A stretch of DNA of 64,000 bases. Origin: Gnetum montanum. Taxonomy: Eukaryota; Streptophyta; Gnetopsida; Gnetales; Gnetaceae. The notes beneath the pieces were generated by a model, which made no database searches, had not been told where the DNA came from, and worked only from the letters and a program-made list of their open reading frames with translations. The position numbers and the translations under genes are program-made. The stretch covers positions 31,474-95,473 of the forward strand of contig MNCI01028931.1 of the NCBI GenBank assembly GCA_015680685.1, read 5' to 3'. Shown piece after piece: positions 31,910 to 43,366 of this stretch (position 1 is its first letter; every line of letters starts with the position of its first letter).

Positions 31910-33738
31910 GATACCTATAAGCAAAAAAACATAGAAAATCCATGATAAATAAAACATAACTATAAAACAAAAATTACAATCCAAGCCTAGGTACTCAATT
32001 TTTTCAATCTATGCTATTAAAACTAGAAACTTTGCAACAAAAATCAAAACTAATCAATACAGATCCTAGAGGTTAGGAAAAATATCTAAAAGGTTCTAAA
32101 AAATTTTATAATATTGGTGCAAAGAATATATTTTCAACAACCAACATTGACCATCAACGTGGCAATCCAAGTGTAGGAAAAGTCCATAATTGTGCCTATT
32201 TTAAACCAAAATTTTGACTAAAAACATAGTTTATAGTGAATCAATTGTAGTAAACACTTGGGAAAAAATTTCTAAAAATATTTAAAAATTTTAAATTTTG
32301 TACAAAAACCTTCTACACTATTCCCACAATTCCTAAAGATCCAAAATATTACCTAAAAATACACATAACCTTTTGAATACTACCAATTTTCCAATGGCAA
32401 AACTATGAAATTTCAACAAAAATGGCCAAAAAGATAAAAATTAGGTTTGTAAAAAAAAAAACTCATAAATAAGGTAGTAAAATTGGAAAAGTATTATTTT
32501 TCCTTTGATACAATCAAAAAACCTAGAACAACAGAGCTATTCAACCAAAAATTCTAGATTTTGGCATATATGTTCTAGAAAAAATATCAAAGTTAAGCTA
32601 AAATTTATCGAAACCGGGGTCAAAAGCCTATACATAGGTTTGGAAAAATTTGAGTCTCCCTCAATCCATTATCAAAAACTCAAATGTTGTTTCTACTACA
32701 ATCATTAGGCCTAAATCTTTAATTTGGCACAAATACATCAAAATATTTAAACCTAGATAAGCATAGGTGTGGAAAAATGTTTTCACAAAATAGTGAAAAA
32801 TTGTTGAGAACTTGGTACTTGGTAAATATTGATGAAGATCAATACCCTAGAGTATGATCTGAAAGCCTTGAAACAATGCAAGTGGCCTCCACTACCATGT
32901 CCAAAACTAGATTTTGATAGCTTGACGTGATCAACCTTGCCATGGTTATCGAAAGCCTAGAGCCTTCACCTTGATTGTTGCAAAAGAAAAGTGTAAAAAT
33001 CCTTTTCTCACTTCACCAATGCTATGAATGGAGATGGATTAATTCCAAGATGGTTTATAAGATGTGGTTAATTTTTGTTTTCAATTCCTACAATAGATTC
33101 TAGGCATCACACTCAAGAGACTTGGGAGAAAATAACTTTAGTGTTGGGTTTTTCTTCTCCAAAAATAGAAAAGAAAAAGCCTTTAGGAAGATAAGTAAAC
33201 CTTATTCATGTTGATATTAAGGATATTTGAAGAGATAATAATCCTTGAATGTTAGTTTCTAATGGAAATCTTCTATTTCCAATCTCACGAATTAGGTTTT
33301 TCAAACCAGGGCATATGCCAATTTGGAGAGCTTGAAATCTTGGTAATACATTGATGATAAGAGACCCAATGTATTTAAAAAATATGTAAATATTATGATC
33401 ATTCCTTTATCATCTGAATTTCAACTTCAAATTCTTTATAGGATGCCACCAAACTTCAAGATCTTAACAAGTCTTAGAACACAAAAATTTCACACAAGGA
33501 AATTCACATATTAGAGGTTTGAATCTTGTATATTATTAATTATGCTCAACACATTGGTCTAATGTAATTGGACAAGGTATGACATCTCCAAATACCAAAC
33601 CCTTATCAAAGAACCTCATACATGATCAAAAATTACTCTAGAAGTTGTAGATCCTACTCGAAAACCTAGGTGATAAGGTAGAGATCTAGAAACCCTTAAA
33701 GCCTATTGAAATTCTAAAAAAACTATTGAAACGTGATA
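31910..33738. other. AT-rich non-coding sequence
   Basis: No domain in any frame. The open frame at 32505-32708 (plus) is low-complexity. The part near 32800-33320 has a less AT-rich texture with words typical of LTRs in this window (CCTTGGATGG-like), but no edges can be set. Confidence 0.35.
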
Positions 33739-35060
33739 TACACATTGGGCATATATGCCCAAATATATGCAAATTTGAAGAGCTATAACCAAGTTTTAAA
33801 ATCTTTAATTTGGTTTAATAGTGGTCAGGTGGGCCAAACCTAGTAAGTAAAATTAACTATTTAAGCTCTAGTAATGGGTGGTTTATGATACTATACATTG
33901 GGATTTATGCTCAAAACATTATCCAATGTATATGATAGTGTGAAAAAATTAAAAAGCCTACAATTTCGCTTATATAGCCTTAGAAGCTAGCAATCTTGCT
34001 CCAAAACCCTAGCCACTATACTAGGAAAATAGAGAGGTTAAAAACCTTACCAAACAACCTCCAAAATTAGTCAAAATTGATATACACATTGGGAATATAT
34101 TCCCTACATGTTGGTCAATGTATATGCTAATGTAGGAATCTCATTCAACCTTCACCATGGTCAAAATAATCTTAAAACATCAAGCTTCCCCCTAGAATCC
34201 TAAGCACAAACATAGATGATTGCAGAGCTCAACAACTAAATTGAAAAAAATTAAAATTTATTAAATTGGACTCTCCATATTGAGAATTTATGCTCCACAT
34301 GTTGGCCAATTTATAAGCCAATGTGGGGACACCAAAATACTTAAAGAATGATTAATATGATCCCCAAAATTGCAAATTTCTAGTCAGAATCCTAGCTATT
34401 ATATTGGGAACATAGGAAGATCAAAAACTTAATCGAAAGGTTCTATAACATTACCAAGTATGATATACACTTTGGGAATTTATGATCCATATGTTAATCA
34501 ACATATATTCTAATGGGGGATTTAAATCAAAAATCTATCTTGGCTTATGCAACCTCCAAAACTATGGATCTACTATCAAAACCCTAGCCACTACCTTAGG
34601 AATGTTGAAATATCAAACGTTTGGTTGAAAGCACCATAAATTGGTCCAAGTATGTATGCATTGGTTAATGTATATGCTAATTTTTGAGCATGAAAAAGCC
34701 TTTACCTTAGGGTTTTTAACCTCAAACAATGTAGATTTCACTCCTTCTTCCTAGCACTAACATGGAAGTTTAACAAGCCTAAAGATATGGACAAAACCTC
34801 CCCAAGCCTTACTTCAAAAGTGTGCCTTACACATTGGGACAATGTATCTGCCAATGTTTGGGCATCTACAAATTTCCAATTTGTTTAAAATAAATTCAAA
34901 ATAGCAAATTTCTTTACCAAATCCTAGGTGTTGTAGTAGAAGACTTTAAGCATCAAGATCTTGGTCAATATCCTTCCTAGATCTAATATGTCATTCTTAT
35001 ACTTTGGGAAACAAGCACTACAAGTTAGGCCAACGTTTATACCAATGTAGAAAAATTCTA
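33739..35060. repeat. Degenerate tandem array, about 190 bp unit, eight copies
   Basis: The core ACATTGGGA...CCAATGTATATGC recurs at 33742, 33895, 34086, 34278, 34469, 34638, 34831 and 35001, spacing 153-193 bp and mostly about 190. Units also share CAAAACCCTAGCCACTA and a TTGAAATATCAAA-like stretch. Each core has an inverted pair (CATTGG/CCAATG). It lies downstream of Tat-2 gag-protease. Tat-branch elements are known to carry tandem repeats in their 3' untranslated region. Confidence 0.8.
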
Positions 35061-36404
35061 CCATTTGAAACCAAGCTAAAACAAGCTCAAGCTAAGGATT
35101 GAGAACTTGGACAAGGCCTTCAATAAGTTTCCAAATTAAAATTGCATGAGCAACATGAACATACAAAAATTTATGTGGTTCCTAAACTTTGATGTGTCCA
35201 CACTGAAAGGGTAGAATCCATGCACATCTTTAGACTTTGTTTCTTAAAAGAATATTTTTTGAGGAGCACCACACTGTATATAAGCTCTAATTTTTGCTTA
35301 AAAGTATTTCATCACTGTGGAACCACTTACCCCTGCAAGGTCCCAAGAAGCTTAGTATGTGATTTCAAGGATCCCACAACCTTTACAAAATTAAGATTTT
35401 CTTCAACATGTTTTGACACTACAAAATTAATCAACCCTGCATGGTCCCAGCAAGCTCAATATGAATCGCTTCTTGCAAGAAGTACATGAACATCATAGGC
35501 CTACAAAATAGAGGGAAAGGAATAATGAAAGAATGTAACTAAATTTACAAGTTCTTTTACTTGAAGCTCAATACAACATATAATCAAGAAAATGATGTTA
35601 CAATGAAGAAAAATAATAGAATTATATAGAATAAACAATGATTGATCTTTTGTGAATAGTACCTACCCAATTCTCAAAATTTTGACATCTTCTTATAGCC
35701 TTAGAGTTTTTAAAAAATTCTTGGAATTCATTGAAAGATTACCAAATGGCTATTATAGATGTATACTTTGAAGTTGGGACATCTAACTAGGATTATCCTT
35801 CATTCAGGAGATGTGTCTTACTGGAAGATGAGACATCTACAATGGGATGTCTATAAGGAGATGTCTATTGTTGAACATAGATGTCTACTATTTTTTGGAG
35901 ACCTATCCTCAACTTTTGAGCTCTAACATTTGAGGCTTTCTCTTGTCAATTTTTATTTTTGCTAGTCCTTGGAGCATTTTCATTTGATTTATAAACTTCA
36001 TTTTCATCCATGCTTTCATCCTTTTTCATGTAGTATTCTTTTTGACATCTTATCATAGATATTATTTTCTTGAGTTCTTAGATCTCATTATGGAGTTCTT
36101 GTTCATACTTAAAAAAATATTATCCACCATAAACATTCTATGTTCTTCATTTTCCTTAAGGTTTTAACATACCAAAAGTTCAAAAATCTCCCCATTTTTG
36201 GTGATGTTGAAAACTTAAGAAAATGGTTTAGTAGGATTCATAAGAAAAAATGTAATATTTTTATCTCCCACTTTTTGGATAGAACCAAAAAGTGTTGGAA
36301 GAATTCCCTCTAAAAAAATTCAAGAGAAAAAGAATATATATTTAGAGCCTTGAAAAGGTATGTTTGATTGCAAAATAAAAGCAAAATGTTACTTGATAGG
36401 ACAA
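35061..36404. other. Unassigned sequence, downstream of Copia-3 RNase H
   Basis: For the minus-strand Copia-3 this should be its 3' region and LTR. I could not define the LTR. Two related segments near 35320-35365 and 35425-35465 share CCTGCAAGGTCCCA-GAAGCT. Short AGATGTCT words recur at 35810-35890. Confidence 0.35.
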
Positions 36405-36543
36405 GGTCCTATCCCCATGTCTTTATAGAGAGTAGTGAATTACTATTCATTGAGAGGTTTGGTGAAAACATCTACAAGTTGATTTTCTGTGCCAATGAAT
36501 TCTAGCTTTATATGTCAAATTTGAGAATGTTCTTATATAAAGT
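36405..36543 (-). pseudogene. Ty1/Copia RNase H, C-terminal piece (Copia-3)
   Basis: Read leftwards: HIKLEFIGTENQLVDVFTKP then LNE, the final RNase H motif (LADIFTKPL) of Copia pol. The upstream piece is at 54354-54690. With Tat-1 and one AAAGT copy removed, the reading frame passes across the junction in phase, which fixes the insertion point inside this domain. Confidence 0.85.
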
Positions 36544-38406
36544 TGTAGTAATCAAAAATGTCAGCGGCTATAAACACTGAGAGGTCATCAGTTAGATAGT
36601 CTTAACCCCAAATTCATGCAAGGGCCATGCTAGATAAAATAGAAATGGGATTCCTTGAATGGTCTAGTCGATTAGACAAGGACTTAATCGGTGTCACTAA
36701 ACCTTTTGCAAACGTTTAACTTGAAAAATAAATTTTATATATTAAAATATTGATTATTATATTGCAAGGAAACGAAAATGATGTAAAATGCAATGATATG
36801 CAAGAAAATGAAGTAAATTGGAGTTAAGAAATGCACCGCTTCAAGATTACAGCTTTACTTTGTCAAGATGGATACAATCGGTTGCATGATGCTGGGAAGC
36901 ATACAAATCCCAAAAGTAACTAGGACGTTCACAAGCAAAGCCAACTATATGCTTGAACGCGAATTCAAAAGCTAACAATGCACAATGCTACAAAAGCAAT
37001 AGGAAGGAACTAACAGAATGCCAAACGGGAATGCTAACTCTTTGATTTTGTCAGCTCAAGAAGGTTTACAATGCTCAAGATTGTCAATTTGATTGTTGCT
37101 AAGCCAAAATTTTGCCAACTTGTGAATTTTTGCCAACTCGTTTTACCCTTTGAATTACCAAATTGCCAACTTGCCAACCTTTTGAGTGTTGCTCAATGGG
37201 GTATTTATAGGGCTAGGAGCATGCGAGAAATGTAGTTTGGATGCCACATGTCCTAAACCCACAAGCTGTTGATGTGTCCATGCTGCATGGATATGCAAAG
37301 TTGATTGATAGGCTTGCCAAGCTGTAATTACATTGTCAGAACCTGGAGATGTATGCCAATGATGCAAACAAGTGAAGCACATTGATGTAGCGTAGCTGTT
37401 TGCTACACTATGCTATGCTTTGGAGCATAGCATGTTGGTATAGTGTTGTAGGTTTCTACACTATGCTACACCCCACCACCTGCTACACTGTATTACATCA
37501 TGGAGTGTATCATGTTAGCATAGCATAGATACTTGCTACACTGTGCTATGCTATGTAGCGTAGCATAGCATATCCACAAACTTGAAGAAGAAATCTAAGT
37601 TAGAGTTAATTGCAAGTGCTAGAAGCTTTTGAAGTATGTTGGATATTTTCGCATGTTTTCTATGCTATGCTATGCTACATAGCATAGAATAGCATAGTGG
37701 CTGGCCTTAACTGCGATTTGCATTGCAAAGGTTTGTTTGAAGATCATGTTGACAGTCTGCAACCTTTTCTCTTTGTGACGTGAAGCTTGTGAACTTGCTG
37801 ATCCTGCATTCCAAGATGCCTTTCATCATTCTTGCATTGTCGCTATGCTATGCTATGCTACGTAGCATAGCATAGCATAGCAGCCGACATAGCCTACTCT
37901 TTTTCTTCTTTTCTAGTGAAAGGAGCTTTGCCGAAAGACTTGGAAATTGAGCGAAGCAATTGGTTTTGAAAGGCTGGAGGTGCCTGCTAATTGAAATCAC
38001 CAAGTAAACTAGCCCTTTCTATATTGCTTTCGCTACACTGTGCTACGTTGTGTAGCGTAGCATAGCATAGCACTTCATTCTACAATTTTCTTTTGAGACT
38101 TGCTATGCTACATAGTGCAGTGTAGCGTAGCAAACTTCTTGACTAGAAAACTTGCCAAAATATTTTGCATAGCTTGAGCACCATCGACAACCCCATGCAT
38201 CGTTACTGAGTAGACTATCAGCTGGATGAATCACCCAGGTGGACATGCTAGAGAGTCCATTAGGTCTATCAACATTGGACATAGAAAATTTGCTGAACTA
38301 GATAGTCAAAAATTAGAGCATTCATTTCTTTCTAAAGTGACATGACGCTGCTTGAATTCCAAGGACCTGGTGAAGCAAGAATGCCTTGAAAATTTAGGGT
38401 GTTTCA
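36544..38406 (-). repeat. Tat-1 3' LTR with palindromic repeats
   Basis: 1,863 bp. On the minus strand it starts TGAAACACCCTAAATTTTC and ends ...CTACA. It aligns with 52774-54353 throughout. The size difference is mainly about 220 bp (36685-36910) missing from the other copy. It contains seven clusters of (GCTAT)n words arranged as inverted repeats between 37388 and 38135. Confidence 0.92.
37842..37881. repeat. Perfect 40 nt palindrome in Tat-1 LTR
   Basis: Nineteen bases of GCTATGCTATG... ending CTA, then CG, then the exact reverse complement TAGCATAGC.... The centre is TACGTA. Similar but imperfect palindromes lie near 37398-37440, 37520-37570, 37655-37700, 38028-38070 and 38098-38135, and at the matching places of the other LTR (53396-53440, 53650-53695, 53840-53870, 54019-54058). 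Confidence 0.95.
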
Positions 38407-38420
38407 TTGGTCCCTCTTTA
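38407..38420 (-). other. Polypurine tract, Tat-1
   Basis: On the minus strand TAAAGAGGGACCAA lies directly before the LTR start TGAAACACC. Confidence 0.75.
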
Positions 38421-39749
38421 TCGACGTCTGGAGGATGGACCCGAGAGACATTGATAAAGAATAAAAAATGCCATAGAAGACAAAATACTAACATTGTTCT
38501 TCGGTGATCGCCAAGATGTTGCTTATCTATGCTTGAGAGTGTTGAATTGGTTTTGTGGGGGAGAGGGAAGGGCCAAGCGAAGAGAGAAGGAGGTTCAGGA
38601 AATTGGTAAAGATGAAACTTAGTAGAATTCCTCATTAGAGTTATTGTGAGGGAGTTGTTTGCGTGGTCATCTTTGCTTTTGCTGACCTGTGACCCCTCAT
38701 TGAAATGTTTAGAGAGGGTAATTACAAAATATCTTATGTGCCATTTGTTTTATGCACTTTTTTTTTGCACATGAGCTTTTTCTCTCTTACGCTTTTCACT
38801 TTGTTATTTTTCCTTTTTCATTTGCAAATAACCTTGTCATAGGATAGGTGTTTCTTTCCTAGGATGAGTTGTGTTACATCCATATGGGGCTTTAACCTAC
38901 CTACAGATGCTTCCCAGAGGTGAGCTATGTTGTGCATGTCATGAACTTTGTGGTTGAGCATATCGGAGGGCTTGAAAAGCATCGGGAAAAGATTGTAAAA
39001 GAAAGAAGAGATTGGAAATTATAGGTGTAAGGAACTAGGTAAGGGAGCTTAACAGGTAGGATAGGATGTGCACTCTGAAGTAGCCAAGCTAATCAAGACC
39101 TTGTAACGTTGTAGCATTTGTTGCTGTTTCGACCGACGTCCCTTTGGTAAGCACCTTGCAAACATAATAGAGAGAAAACCAAGAGAAACAACCATGATGC
39201 AAAATGAAGGCAAAGGTCTTGCTATGGATGCTATTGGAGAAACTGATGTTGTTGTTGAGACATGTGGCATCCAAACCAGGAAGGCTAGCAGTGGCCTTGG
39301 TAGCATCAACGTGGAGCTGCTGGCATCGAGGAGGCTAGGAGTTGCTGTGAATGTAGGTGCTCAAGAATCCTTGCCCAGGGCAAGAATTCTTAGTTAAGTT
39401 GTGAGATTGGCTACCCAAAAACTAAACATATTTTGAGCTCGGATGCTAGTAGGGGCTGGAGGTTAATAATATTATGGCTAGGCCACAATACTGCTAGAAC
39501 TCTAGCAGTAGGTGCTGACCAGGGAAGCTACTGCCACAGTGAAGAGCCGTGAGGGTAGTAGGTCTGGAGGGTCAACATGATGTCTATGACATCTCCAGAG
39601 GATCAACAAGATGACAAGAGCAGTTCCACAGGGTGTTTCCATGGCATCGTGAACTACATTTTGGAACTGCAACGTCCCACCCCGTGTTAGCACTATACAT
39701 GCTCGCTTGTTGTGTACTAGTATAGATGCATGCTAGGTACGTGCCGTGA
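38421..39749. other. Tat-1 region between integrase piece and 3' LTR
   Basis: About 1.3 kb with higher GC than most of the window. The integrase catalytic core should lie here, but I find no DDE-type motif in any frame. Open frames at 39049-39309 (minus) and 39194-39397 (plus) have no recognisable domain. It may be the 3' untranslated region, with the integrase core deleted. Confidence 0.4.
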
Positions 39750-40112
39750 ACCCAGTTTAAGGTCCTCATAGATCATGATGTGCTAGTTTAAGGTCCCAAT
39801 AGAACACTGTGCTAGTTTAAGGTCCCAACAAACCACTGTGCTAGTTTAAGGTCCTAGCAGACCGTCGCTGTACTAGTTTAAGGTCCCAATAGACCATATG
39901 TGCTAGTTTAACGTCATAGCGGACAATCATTGTGCTAGTTTAAGGTCCTAGCATACCACTGTGCTAGTTTATCATCGTAGTGGATGGTGGATGAGCTAGT
40001 TTAAGGTCCTAGTAGACCATCTATGCTAGTTTAAGGTCCTAGGAGACTGTTGTATGCCAGTTTAGAGTCGTAGCGGACTGTCTGTGCCAATTTTATGTTG
40101 TAGTGGACATTG
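39750..40112. repeat. Tandem array, 30 bp unit, about 12 copies
   Basis: Units start with CTAGTTTAAGGTCCTAGCAG-like sequence at 39753, 39781, 39810, 39839, 39871, 39901, 39933, 39962, 39993, 40024, 40054 and 40085. It abuts the integrase zinc-finger piece. Related units lie at 42832-43165 on the other side of the RT-RNase H-integrase block. Confidence 0.9.
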
Positions 40113-40124
40113 GTGATTCTTTGC

Positions 40125-40375
40125 GAATCTATGTTGGATGCAGCTCTGTAGGTGAAACATGTATGAGATTTGCATATCGTTGGCACGTATCACGTGTGTT
40201 GACTTTGGCCAGGCAATCACGCTCCATGTGAGGCCAATAGTACCATAGATGTCTAATTTTTGTAGCCATAGACCTAGGTGCTATGTGTCAACCACATAGT
40301 CCCTCATGTACTTCATTGACCACCTTCTACGCTTGCTCCTTATTTACGCATGCCAGTAATATCCTATCATAGGAG
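40125..40375 (-). pseudogene. Integrase N-terminal zinc-finger (H2C2) piece, Tat-1
   Basis: Translation of the minus strand gives VVNEVHEGLCG.HIAPRSMA, TKIRHLWYYWPHME and TCQRYAN, the H-x-H...C-x-C domain before the integrase core of Ty3/Gypsy pol. The first Cys of the CxxC pair is replaced (RDTC). A few stops. The catalytic core that should follow is replaced by the 30 bp tandem array. Confidence 0.75.
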
Positions 40376-40589
40376 TGTTTTCACAGGTGTTGTCTCCCAT
40401 GAGCACATATTATTGATCACGCTTACGAATCACATCTCTCTAGGTAGATGTTAATCCTCTTGAGGGCTCACCATGTTATAGGTAGGTTTTAATGCTAGCA
40501 TACCACTCCTAGGTATCCCCAGTGCTAACAGAGGCTATGTGTCCCACCTGAGTGATAGGCTCAATACACTCGGTAATCGAGGTCAAAAA

Positions 40590-41262
40590 ACTTGTGAACA
40601 AGTGTGATGGAATATTTAATGCTAGGATGGGCAAGGCATATGCTACGGTGTTTTCGTTATGTGGCACGTGTTTCACGTCCGTAGTTGCAAACTATTTAAG
40701 TAGGATTTTTGCTAAGTTTCAATAGGGTTGCAGGTGTGTAGCTTTGCAGGCGTAGACCTCAGTGATTTGATTCACAACTAGCTATGAATCTCTATGAATC
40801 GCTAGGTGTTGGAAGGCCCATGAGTAATACCTTGTACTCTGCCACATTGTTTGTATAATGGAATGCAAAATGATAAGCTAAAGGATGCATTTCCCAAGAG
40901 GGGAATGAAATGACAGCAACTACACTACCCCCTAGTGCAGTCGAGGCATCGTCGACATGCAAAGTAGCCTCAAGATGCGATGAGATGGTGTTGATACTGC
41001 TAACATGCTCATTTGGAAATTTTGGGTCTCTGATCACCTGATCATCGATGGGTGAGATCGTAAGTTGTGTTGCTATGGCTTGACCCTTCATTGACGAATG
41101 AATCACATAATGCAAATCAAATTTCACTGTTATTACTTTCCACCGGCCTGTCCTCCTACTTTCGTATAGATTGTTTGTAATAGCCCAGAGTATGTTTCTT
41201 TTGCAAATAATGTTAATTTTTCTACGAAATAGGTAGTGTCTCCACTTATTCAATGAAAACAC
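40590..41262 (-). pseudogene. RNase H region, Tat-1 (second, archaeal-type RNase H)
   Basis: The first part (RHYLFRRKINIICKRN, SSMKGQAIATQL) is the end of the usual Gypsy RNase H and connection. The second part is the extra RNase H typical of the Tat branch: FHYTNNVAEYKVLLMGL near 40825-40880, RDS.LVVNQI near 40740-40770, HVPHNENTVAYALPILAL near 40600-40665. The catalytic Asp is present in DS, and the E of AEY is kept. Stops include one at 40792. It would remove RNA from the RNA-DNA hybrid. Confidence 0.82.
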
Positions 41263-42740
41263 TAAGGTGAGGTAGTTTTTCTCACCTCATTGTATTTTGC
41301 TTCATATGCTATCAGTGCATGATTGAGGTAGTACACTGGTATCTCAGAACCATCATCCCGTTTCTCGCATAACAGTGCCATGATAGACGTGTCTGAGGTA
41401 GCAAGGTAGATGAAGAAAGGCTTGTCTCTCTATGGTGGGTAAACAGTTGGGAGGTGCAAGAGGTCTTTCTTCAGATCATTGAAGGCTTGTTGGAACTGTG
41501 GTGTCCATTTGAAGTTAACCCCTTTCTTTAGTAGATGTTGCATGCAGTGTAACTTGTTAGTCAACTTTTCTATAAACCTTTTGATGAACTACACTCTACC
41601 TTGTAACCTGTGTAGTTATTTAAGGTTTGTAGGAGGTGCTAGGTTGATGATGGCCTTAACTTTGTCAGGGTCCACTTGTATTCTAGCTTCTAATACTACA
41701 AACCTTAACATGCATCCGGTTCTCATCTGGAAGACACACTTTTAGGATTGAGGCATAAATCATACATTTAACAACACTTGAGGACTACATCTAGATCATT
41801 GGGATGATCAGCGACTTCTTTAGATTTCACCGCTATATCATCCACGTAGTCGTTCAATATTTCTAAGATGTAGTCACTAAAGATGTACATCATGGCTCAC
41901 TGGTAGGTTGCTTTGGCGTTCTTGAGCCCAAAATGCATCATAGTGTACCAAAAAGTACCCCATGCGGTCATGAAGGTTTTTGTTAACTGATGCTCTAGGT
42001 TAATGCGAATTTGGTTGTAGCCAAAGAAACCATCTATAAAGGATAAAAGAGCATGAACAGTCGTAGTGTTAATGAGTTGATCGATGATCGGAAGTGGGAA
42101 ATTGTCTTTGATCATTGCCTTGTTCAAATCCCAGAAGTCTATATAGATTTGTATTCTTCCCATTTTCTTAGAAACTACAACAATGTTGGATACCCATTTC
42201 AAGTAATTAACTACTTGGATGAAACTAGCCTGGTATAGCTTGGTGATTGCATCCCGTATGACAAGTGCGATCTTTGGTTTAACCTTATGAGCCTTTTGCT
42301 TAACTACCTTCCTGCATGGGTCTAAGACAATGTTGTGCTGTATCAGCCTTGGATCTAAACCTGGCATGTTGCTGTATGACCATTCAAAGACATCAATGTT
42401 ATCTTGTAGAATTTTGGCTACATCTTTGTGCATCTACGAATCTAGGAGGGAACTAAGTTTCAACGTTTTTAACTCCCCCTGGATGTGGTCATAGGCATCT
42501 CAATGAGAGGGTCCTCAGTTACATCCCTAACATCTAAATCTAGGGTTTGGACTAGATGCTCAGGCCAGTCTGGGGATGTTTATAAGGATGCTATTGTGAT
42601 AATTGCAGGTGATTCCCAATCCATTAGATCTAGGTTCAAATGTCTCGTGAGCTTGCCATGTGGACCTTCTAAAGCTAAAGGCAAAGAGAGATCACGATGG
42701 ATTTCCATTCTCACTCAAGCTACCAAAATGAGATGAAAGC
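41263..42740 (-). pseudogene. Tat-type reverse transcriptase, Tat-1
   Basis: The longest open piece is 41897-42433: DVFEWSYSNMPGLDPRLIQH, VVVSKKMGRIQIYIDF.DLNKA, FPLPIIDQLI, LSFIDGFFGYNQIRI and AWGTFWYTMMHFGLKNAKAT, all signature blocks of Tat/Ogre RT. After a TGA at 41897 (CGA changed) comes DYILEILNDYVDDIAVKSKE with the catalytic YVDD intact, then the thumb/RNase H link (FKWTPQFQQAFNDLKKDLL, MALLCEKRDDGSEIPVYYLN). The 42434-42740 part is the protease-RT linker. This is the only clear Gypsy RT in the window. Confidence 0.9.
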
Positions 42741-42831
42741 CTAATTAAGAGGTACCTATTGGTAGTAATCATGTATAATGAAAATTTGAAAAGTAGCAAT
42801 GAGATGTAATCACCAAAGTATGATGCCAGGT

Positions 42832-43165
42832 TAAAATTCACCAGTTTAAGGTCATGGTAGACTGCTAAGATGTAAAAATGAAAAACTATTAATGTAAAGT
42901 ACAAAACTGCTGATGTAAAAATGCAAAACTACTAGTTTAATGTCATTTTGGACTGCCTAGATGTAAAATGCAAAAATGCTAGTATAAAGAACAAAAAACT
43001 ACTAGTGTAAAAATGCAAAACTGCTAATATAGAAATGTGAAACCACTAGTTTAATGTCATTGCAGACTAAGAACGTGTAAAAGGTCAAAACTACTAATTT
43101 AAGGTCTTTTCGGACCTCTAACTAGAGTGAAACTATACGTTAGGAGTGCTAGTTTAAGGTCTTTT
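42832..43165. repeat. Dispersed CTAGTTTAAGGTC repeats
   Basis: About six units with CTAGTTTAATGTCATTTTGG or CTAGTTTAAGGTCTTTTCGG at 42839, 42930, 43041, 43090 and 43147, separated by TGTAAAAATGCAAAACTGCT spacers. Same core and same orientation as the array at 39750-40112. Confidence 0.8.
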
Positions 43166-43356
43166 TGGATCGTTAACTAGATATTTTTTTTTGGAAAGGC
43201 AAATGGCTAGCTTGAAGCATGTGAACACTGTTCGCCCAAGCTCACCTGCTTTAATGCAAATAGTGTTACCATGTCGTCGCGGGCATGCTACGATGCATGA
43301 CATACTCCACATTAAACAAAGCGAGAGAATGACATGTTTCCTTTTCACCATCGTGG

Positions 43357-43366
43357 CTATAAATAG
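43357..43366 (+). promoter_or_regulatory. TATA box of the antisense module
   Basis: CTATAAATAG, a textbook plant TATA box, 140 bp before the ATG at 43498, in a less AT-rich stretch. It points away from the Tat-1 transcription direction. Confidence 0.55.

Noticed and set aside
35490-35530. AATAGAGGGAAAGGAATA followed by TGAAAGAATG as polypurine tract and 3' LTR of Tat-2
   Set aside because: The following sequence does not align with the Tat-2 LTR at 25421, and Copia-3 sequence occupies 36405-36543, leaving no complete LTR.
37842-37881. Perfect palindrome as a microRNA precursor or terminator
   Set aside because: It has no loop, is simple-sequence in nature and recurs as imperfect copies along the LTR. 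Better described as LTR repeat structure.
39750-40112. CRISPR-like array: about 12 units of 30 bp
   Set aside because: Units are contiguous and degenerate with no unique spacers, no cas genes are present, and the setting is a plant retrotransposon. It is an ordinary tandem repeat.
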